Shown here: positions 58,671 to 64,000 of the stretch, piece after piece
Position numbering within the stretch: the first letter of the stretch is position 1
Layout: every line of letters starts with the position of its first letter
Assembly: GCA_022818135.1 (NCBI GenBank)
Contig: JAFMSR010000014.1
Coordinates: 38,930,674-38,994,673, forward strand
Direction: 5' to 3'
DNA: 64,000 bases
Source of the DNA: Saxidomus purpurata
Taxonomy: Eukaryota; Mollusca; Bivalvia; Venerida; Veneridae
Made by a program: the position numbers and the translations under genes
The notes under the pieces: generated by a model
Database searches by the model: none
What the model was told of the DNA's origin: nothing
Seen by the model: only the letters and a program-made list of their open reading frames with translations

Positions 58671-59859
58671 CAATGTCATGCTTTGGTCGTTACGGGGTCT
58701 CATGGGAATCTAGTATTTATCAAAGTCAAGTCACACGACTTAAAGGGAGACAATTAATTTATAGTCAGTGGTCGAATAAACAAGTGAAAAGCATTTAATA
58801 ATGCCAAATATTCAGCTTCTAGAAGACTTAGTGCATTTCATATTTAGAGCAGATTATTTTCTCAAAACGATCATCTAAAAGTATGTAAAATAATAAATAG
58901 AGGTTTTAGAAAAAGAGCACATGTCGGGAAATGTCTTATTTACGCACGGTATGCCGATATAACGACAAGTATTCCAAAAGAATTATGAAACAAGTGTTTA
59001 TGAAGGGTTTATGGAACTACAACACGTATGATTCTGCTTATTTTACAGATGCTTGCTGGAAGGTGTGGCTTAAACTTTCAGATTTGTGTATTAATTCTTT
59101 GAATAATATAATTGATTTGAGTCGAGACTATTTGAATTGATCTCAGATTAAGGGTATGCTTCCGGAAAAGAGCCAACGATATAGTGCATCGGCAATTATC
59201 TAGCCCGAAATAATATACTCTAAAATCTGTGCTAATGTGCGATGAATGATGGCAATTCACACATAATCTACGACTTATCGCCTTTTTCAGTTCAAGCATT
59301 TCTATATACATGTATAAATTTTGTCATGTTCAAATTCAAGGTGTTGCTAATGGACTAATGATACAAGTTGACTGCATACCATACTAGGCGTATGTGGTTA
59401 GAACAATAACTCCTTTGATAAAGTAATAAAACATATCCCTGACTCATCATATTTCAATAAATAAGATCACCCATTGGTAATTTTACAGACTTGGCATAAT
59501 CCAGTCGTCATCAAGTGCATTATTTGCGCCAATGATAGTTATGATGTGACTGCCCAAATGGAGATGTCCAGAACATTGTAAGTTAAATACATGTATATAT
59601 CGTTCTATACTGAAACAAAGAACGCTTGTCATCAATATTTCCAATGGACAAGTTTTGAATTTTTTCCCGAGGAGTTTTATACCTTGTTTCTGATTCTAGA
59701 AGTTTGTTTTTGATGATATATAAGCTCCCTTTGAAGTATACTTTTCTTATAATTTAATCATTGGAAGCACGCATCAATTTAACCCGTACGATGTGTTCAG
59801 TGTGATGTGCCAAATTAAGTATGTTTTTCATCTCTTGCTTTCATCCAATGCCGCTAGAC

Positions 59860-61135
59860 GGTCTTGTGCAAAAAGAGAGCCGAGCAGTAAATATCATATC
59901 AATGCAGTGCCTCTTCGTTGTGACACATGAAAACAGAGGGACTTGTCGCATTAGGCTGAATGTACAAGGGTCTCAGAGGATGTCTGCTCAAAGACAATCG
60001 GAATTATTGGCCAATCGGCGTGTGGAAGACCTCAACTATAGGCAGATAGCTAGGGTTCGGACCCCTTGAGTTCCATCCTGTGTTTCCAGAAAGGTGTTTT
60101 CACGAGGAACTAACTGAGGGGCAATCCTGACAAAAACCAAAAGAGTTGAAGTAAGATGAACCGACAAGTTGACGTTCTCTAACAAACCATGGTATATATT
60201 GCATGCCCACAAGGTCTACACAATTACCAAGAACACATCAGGATGTCGTTGGATATTGAGGATTTCTCCAGGGAGAAGTAGCACCGGATTCTGAGCCTTG
60301 ACATGACCCATCCTAAGCTACACATTGACACGGTGGAAGCCATAGCAATGTTTAAGTTTTTCAGATTTATGCGTTGGAACGTTTGTTTAATAAGAATACA
60401 GAATTTGAAAATATCTTGTGTGAGAAGGGCAACCTAGTCTGCTGTATTCAAACGACTTACGATATAACGGCAAAGTTTTAAAGGCTAGATGCTATTTATG
60501 CTTCTGTTGCGATAAGTTATGAATAGCAGAAGCAGGAATGAAACAATATTGACGCAATGCAGACTTGTATGCACGTGAACAGCTCCGAATACCAGTTCCA
60601 GGCTTTGAACCTTAGACTGCGCGATAATGTGATGCATTTTGTTAATCTGTACTCCCAAAATGACAAAGAGTAGTCTTCGGTTTCCATCCCTTTAAGAAGT
60701 CCTTGTCTTTTATTAAATCAACAATCACGTTCATAGCTGGAAATATTACCACATAGACAAAGTTGGAAAAGAGATCGAGTCCTGGTAAGATGAGTGCAAA
60801 GCTGATGCTTATGAATGACCATGATGATCAACCAACATTTTACTACAGACGCTGGCACACCATATCGCTCCAGGCTTTGCTTTCTGCACAGAAGACATAC
60901 AGTCGTGTCACAATAGAAATCGACGAACAGCTTGGGGGTCTGTTCACCGTAGCATGCAGAACAAAACCAGACAATAGTGAATTTTCCAAAGATGAAACTA
61001 CTAGCAGGGCGAATGTAGTCCAAGACAAGAACGTTCCGAAGATCTCTACAGAAATATACAGAGACATTAATCAAGTCACCACATATTCCAATATGATATA
61101 CATGTACCTTCGGTATCAACCATTGCTCAAGTAAT
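59860..61135 (+). mobile_element. Fossil LINE endonuclease fragment, copy C
   Basis: Same fossil as 16500-17815. By chance it keeps a 123-codon open stretch (60763-61134) with DDQPTFYYRRWHT and QLGG, both typical of LINE endonucleases, but mixed frames and no reverse transcriptase. Confidence 0.7.
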
Positions 61136-61668
61136 AAGAAGTATCTTCTATTTAATTACAGCCGAGAAAATGGGTCTAAATGGAACGGAAATTCGTGATG
61201 ATGAGTGGCACATCAGAATGCGGGAGGTGAGTCTATTATTTTATTTGTTTATGTTTTATTTTGTGGAAGCTTTGAATCCTTTCAATTCAAAAGTATTTTT
61301 TGTTCTGGACGCATGTGCTCCAGGTCAGTGGCTTCCGAATATGACGTGAAAATCAGAAACAGTTATTTATGATTTTTCCAATGATAGGTGAAAGCATGGC
61401 AAATATATCAAAGCATTTATATATGAACAGCTGTGAAGTAAATGCAAATAATAGAATATATCTGACACCTGTCCTTTACAGATCCAAGGTAATCTTATCC
61501 TTGCGTCTATCACGCAAGTGTTTCTTGGCTGCACCGGACTAACGGGACTTTTCATGAAGTTAATGGGACCCTTGACAATCATACCGATCCATCATGTTGT
61601 TAAGCTTATCTGTTACTGTTGTTGTAATTAACCTTGTTAATTAAAAATCACTGGGGTATTGCATTTTT

Positions 61669-62394
61669 GTAAGTATAATTTTGCGTTTTATAAGAAAGCT
61701 TCCAAAGTAGAGATGCTCTGTCATTGTACGTATTAATAAATGTTTAAGATTTGTAATTTACATATAAAAAATTGTTCTGCCAATTATAAAAGATACGGTT
61801 GTGGCAGTATTTTGACTGGCAATTATTAGGCCAACCTTTTGAACGTTTTTCTCTTATACAAATTGTTTAATTACAACCGTCTGCAACATTTCCTTTCCTG
61901 CAAAAACACACGATATTTTACGGAATAAACGTAAATATGAAACCATTCTGTGTAACAAGACGTCCGTCTTAAACATTTAACTGAAATTACGCAAAATCCA
62001 CTTTAAAAGGTTTCAAAATATATATAAAGGGGATTCCATCTGTAGGGTATTTGTCTTTCTTTTATATTTCTGTGTGGTAATCATGTCTATCTCGTGCAGT
62101 ACTTTGTGCGATATTTTGCCTGTTCTGTGCACTTCAGTGTAAGCGGATTTGTCCTTCCCTTTCAAATTCAACAAGGGATTACGCCAGTCTGAGTACTTAT
62201 ATACAATGGATTTTTCTCGTATCTCCAGAAGGGAGTCTAATATCGCTCCAATGGCTTATATGTTTTGAAAATGAGCACGTGCCCAGTTGTTGGAAACTTT
62301 AACCGTTGTAGTAACCATCGGTTTATTTTTTAAATATGATTCTGGGAAAATGTTTAAATGTTAAGTTTAAATAGATGCTAGTTCTTACTTTTTA
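61669..62394. other. Intronic remainder of copy C
   Basis: Still collinear with 30407-31130 of the gene (for example ATGGATTTTTCTMGTA, TATGTTTTGAAAATGA, GTTGTTGGAAACTTTAAC), so the older duplication reached past exon 6. Confidence 0.65.
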
Positions 62395-62490
62395 GCTCAC
62401 CTGGCACAAAGTGCCAGAGTGAGCTATTAGGATCGCTTTCCGTCCGGGGTCCGTCGTACGTCGTACGTCTGTCCGTCTGTAATGTAGTGT
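62395..62490 (+). repeat. Bivalve-type repeat end
   Basis: TTAGCTCACCTGGCACAAAG, then GTGCCAGAGTGAGCTATTAG and GTCCGTCGTACGTCGTACGT. The inner GGCACAAAGTGCC is palindromic. This is a widely dispersed type of sequence in bivalve genomes. Confidence 0.6.
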
Positions 62491-63340
62491 GGCAATACTC
62501 CAGTAACTTCTAAAATATAAAATCATGTTGACCAGTGCTTGATAAAACAAAACATTGCATCAATTTCTCAGATAATACATTTTAAAGGCAGATTGTAGCA
62601 TTAATATTACAATTTTTACAATTACTTCAAAATATAACATATTATTGCCAGTAAATTTTACACAGTGTGTCAATTTTATTTCTAGGAATAACTTGCCCGG
62701 ACTGTTTGATCTTAAAGGTGCTTATCAAACGTATTTTCTTTTTACACGTTGTCACAATTTCAGAATAGAAAACAAGTTGGTTAGGTATGTATCTTACTAA
62801 AAAGTTGCCTACTTGATAATCTATTCACATTTGTTTCATTTTGTTTGTACTGCATCTTGAAAACTATGTACATGATTCTTCGAAATTGCATATAGTAATG
62901 GGGGGGGGGGGGGGTGGGGTGGGGGGAGTATTGAGCAATTTAAAACCGTACTCAGTTGTGCTTCATCTATATAACAGTACACATTTTACATGTTCTCACC
63001 AAAAACCGAGCAAGCCGCTTTCTAGCTTTTTTAAAAGCTAACCTTTTGTGTAAGTATTGAAGGGAAGTCATTTTAGTGACAACAGCGCAGTTATTGTTGA
63101 TACAATGATTTTTTTACCCACTGGTCTTTAGCAACCCGCCTGTTGTAGCTGTGGAACGCAACCTATTGTCTATTTGTATAACAACACAGAACATGGACAG
63201 TCATCATAGTTTTAGCACACACACGCACGTACGCACGCACAGACACACAGTTAGTGTGCAACAGACTACCTGTTAGGTAAGACACTCAGAAATATAGTGA
63301 TGACAGACGACTGAACAAAATACACATTTATTTTTGTGAT
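62491..63340. other. Non-coding, no gene seen
   Basis: Contains a G-rich run (about 62899-62927, GGGG...TGGGGTGGGGGG) with G-quadruplex potential and a CA/GCAC microsatellite at 63222-63252. Confidence 0.55.
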
Positions 63341-63341
63341 A

Positions 63342-63540
63342 CAGTAAACTCCGTATATATCGATATAACGTAACTTCGGATATAACGTAACTTCGGATAT
63401 AATGAACAGTTTTGTTTGGCCCGATTTTTCCCCTTCTTTGTGAAACTTCGGATATAAAGACAATATTTCCTGGCTCAACAATGAAAAATGTACAGTAAAG
63501 TGATCATATATATCGAACTGCAAGTTAAAACATTCTGTTG
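63342..63540 (+). mobile_element. Left end of a Tigger/pogo DNA transposon
   Basis: After TA, the end CAGTAAACTCCGTATATATC is followed by repeated TAACTTCGGATATAA blocks. The first 12 bases equal the ends of the MITE in the SLC23 intron. A transposase start lies about 550 bp downstream. Confidence 0.8.
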
Positions 63541-63893
63541 AGTTTGTATTATTCTTTTGCTGTCTGTATTGTATTTTTCATAGCGCATTTGTAGCTAATA
63601 TTCATTAAGGTAAATCATTACTCATGTGTTACCTTTCAGTAAACTAGTTAAATGAGAATACAAATATAATTGCTAAGTACGATATTCAAGTGATAATATT
63701 TTACGTAAATAAATGTGAGCGTTTCTTTAAACGCATGCAGACGATGTGAAATCGCATATTGGGAAAAATACCTTGGTAAATTTTTCAAGTTATGGCAAGT
63801 GAGCAAAAATCAGCTTTCTTCAATTGGTGTTTATACAGATCGAGTTTTGAAATTTCTGTCCATTTATAAAACATTTACATTTGAACATGTATC

Positions 63894-64000
63894 ATGGAGA
63901 AAAAACGTAAAACGCTCACATTAGAAAATAAATTAACGGTTATACATCTTTATAACTCTTCAAAAGGAGGTAGGAACATTAAAAGCAACTACAAATTGAT
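63894..64000 (+). CDS. Tigger/pogo transposase, N-terminus (cut by window end)
   Basis: The ATG at 63894 opens 35 codons that run off the window: KKRKTLTLENKLTVIHLY, then KGGRNIKSNYKL. This is the start of the CENP-B/Tigger N-terminal helix-turn-helix (family pattern K-R-K-x-L-T-L-x-x-K-L-x-V-I). The catalytic DDE domain would lie beyond the window. The transposon end at 63342 supports the call. Whether the element is intact cannot be judged here. Confidence 0.75.
   Translation, partial: MEKKRKTLTLENKLTVIHLYNSSKGGRNIKSNYKL

Larger units (their letters stand above)
57036..61668 (+). pseudogene. Decayed copy of the SLC23 5' half (copy C)
   Basis: Segments match SLC23 exon 1? (57036-57093), exon 2 (57672-57853), exon 4 (59489-59577), exon 5 (61162-61226) and exon 6 (61482-61668), with introns between them also related. 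Exon 3 and its surroundings are deleted. Exon 2 has a 14-bp deletion that shifts frame, exon 4 has a TGA where the gene has TCA (Ser), and exon 6 has net +5 bp with stops. Splice-site dinucleotides survive. No 3' exons follow. The divergence is much greater than between copies A and B, so this is a true older duplication that is no longer coding. Confidence 0.88.

Noticed and set aside
60763..61134. 123-codon gene in copy C
   Set aside because: Corresponds to a broken LINE endonuclease in copies A and B; the open frame is chance survival.

Overview
The window looks like nuclear DNA of a bivalve mollusc. It is AT-rich, genes are split by long GT-AG introns, tRNA-derived SINEs and bivalve-type repeats are abundant, and there is no bacterial-style gene packing. 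The species cannot be named from sequence alone; a marine heterodont clam is my best guess, from the repeat families. Two runs of exactly 500 N (19679-20178 and 55494-55993) are scaffold-gap placeholders, so the window is three contigs.

Two genes are well supported, both on the + strand. (1) A nucleobase/ascorbate transporter of the SLC23 (NAT) family spans about 22.4-38.1 kb. Eleven coding exons join in frame into about 615 residues; a further 5' exon is uncertain. (2) A Golgi-type carbohydrate sulfotransferase (Sulfotransfer_2 family, CHST8-14-like) spans 44.2-49.7 kb. Five phase-1 exons join into 514 residues with an N-terminal signal anchor, a stem built partly from a duplicated exon, and a single-exon catalytic domain. 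A third coding fragment, the N-terminus of a Tigger/pogo transposase, runs off the right edge.

Layout: 1-7.3 kb holds tandem and inverted repeats and no convincing gene. 8.1-9.9 kb is a ~144-bp tandem array carrying perfect oestrogen-response-element palindromes. 9.64-19.68 kb and 20.18-30.91 kb are near-identical copies of the 5' half of the SLC23 gene. Because one is exactly the end of the first contig and the other exactly the start of the second, they are most likely one locus sequenced from two haplotypes and left unmerged. 31-38 kb holds the 3' exons. 38-44 kb and 50-55 kb are gene-free apart from SINEs and minisatellites. After the second gap, 57.0-62.4 kb holds an older, decayed copy of the SLC23 5' half, with one exon deleted, frameshifts and a stop codon. 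A Tigger element starts at 63.34 kb.

The two genes are independent neighbours. The more unusual points are the SLC23 binding-site motifs (QQ instead of QH in TM1, Q-type NAT signature), the response-element array upstream, paired CRE sites at its first putative intron, a polymorphic insertion with two covarying hairpins, and a fossil LINE shared by all copies of the SLC23 intron.
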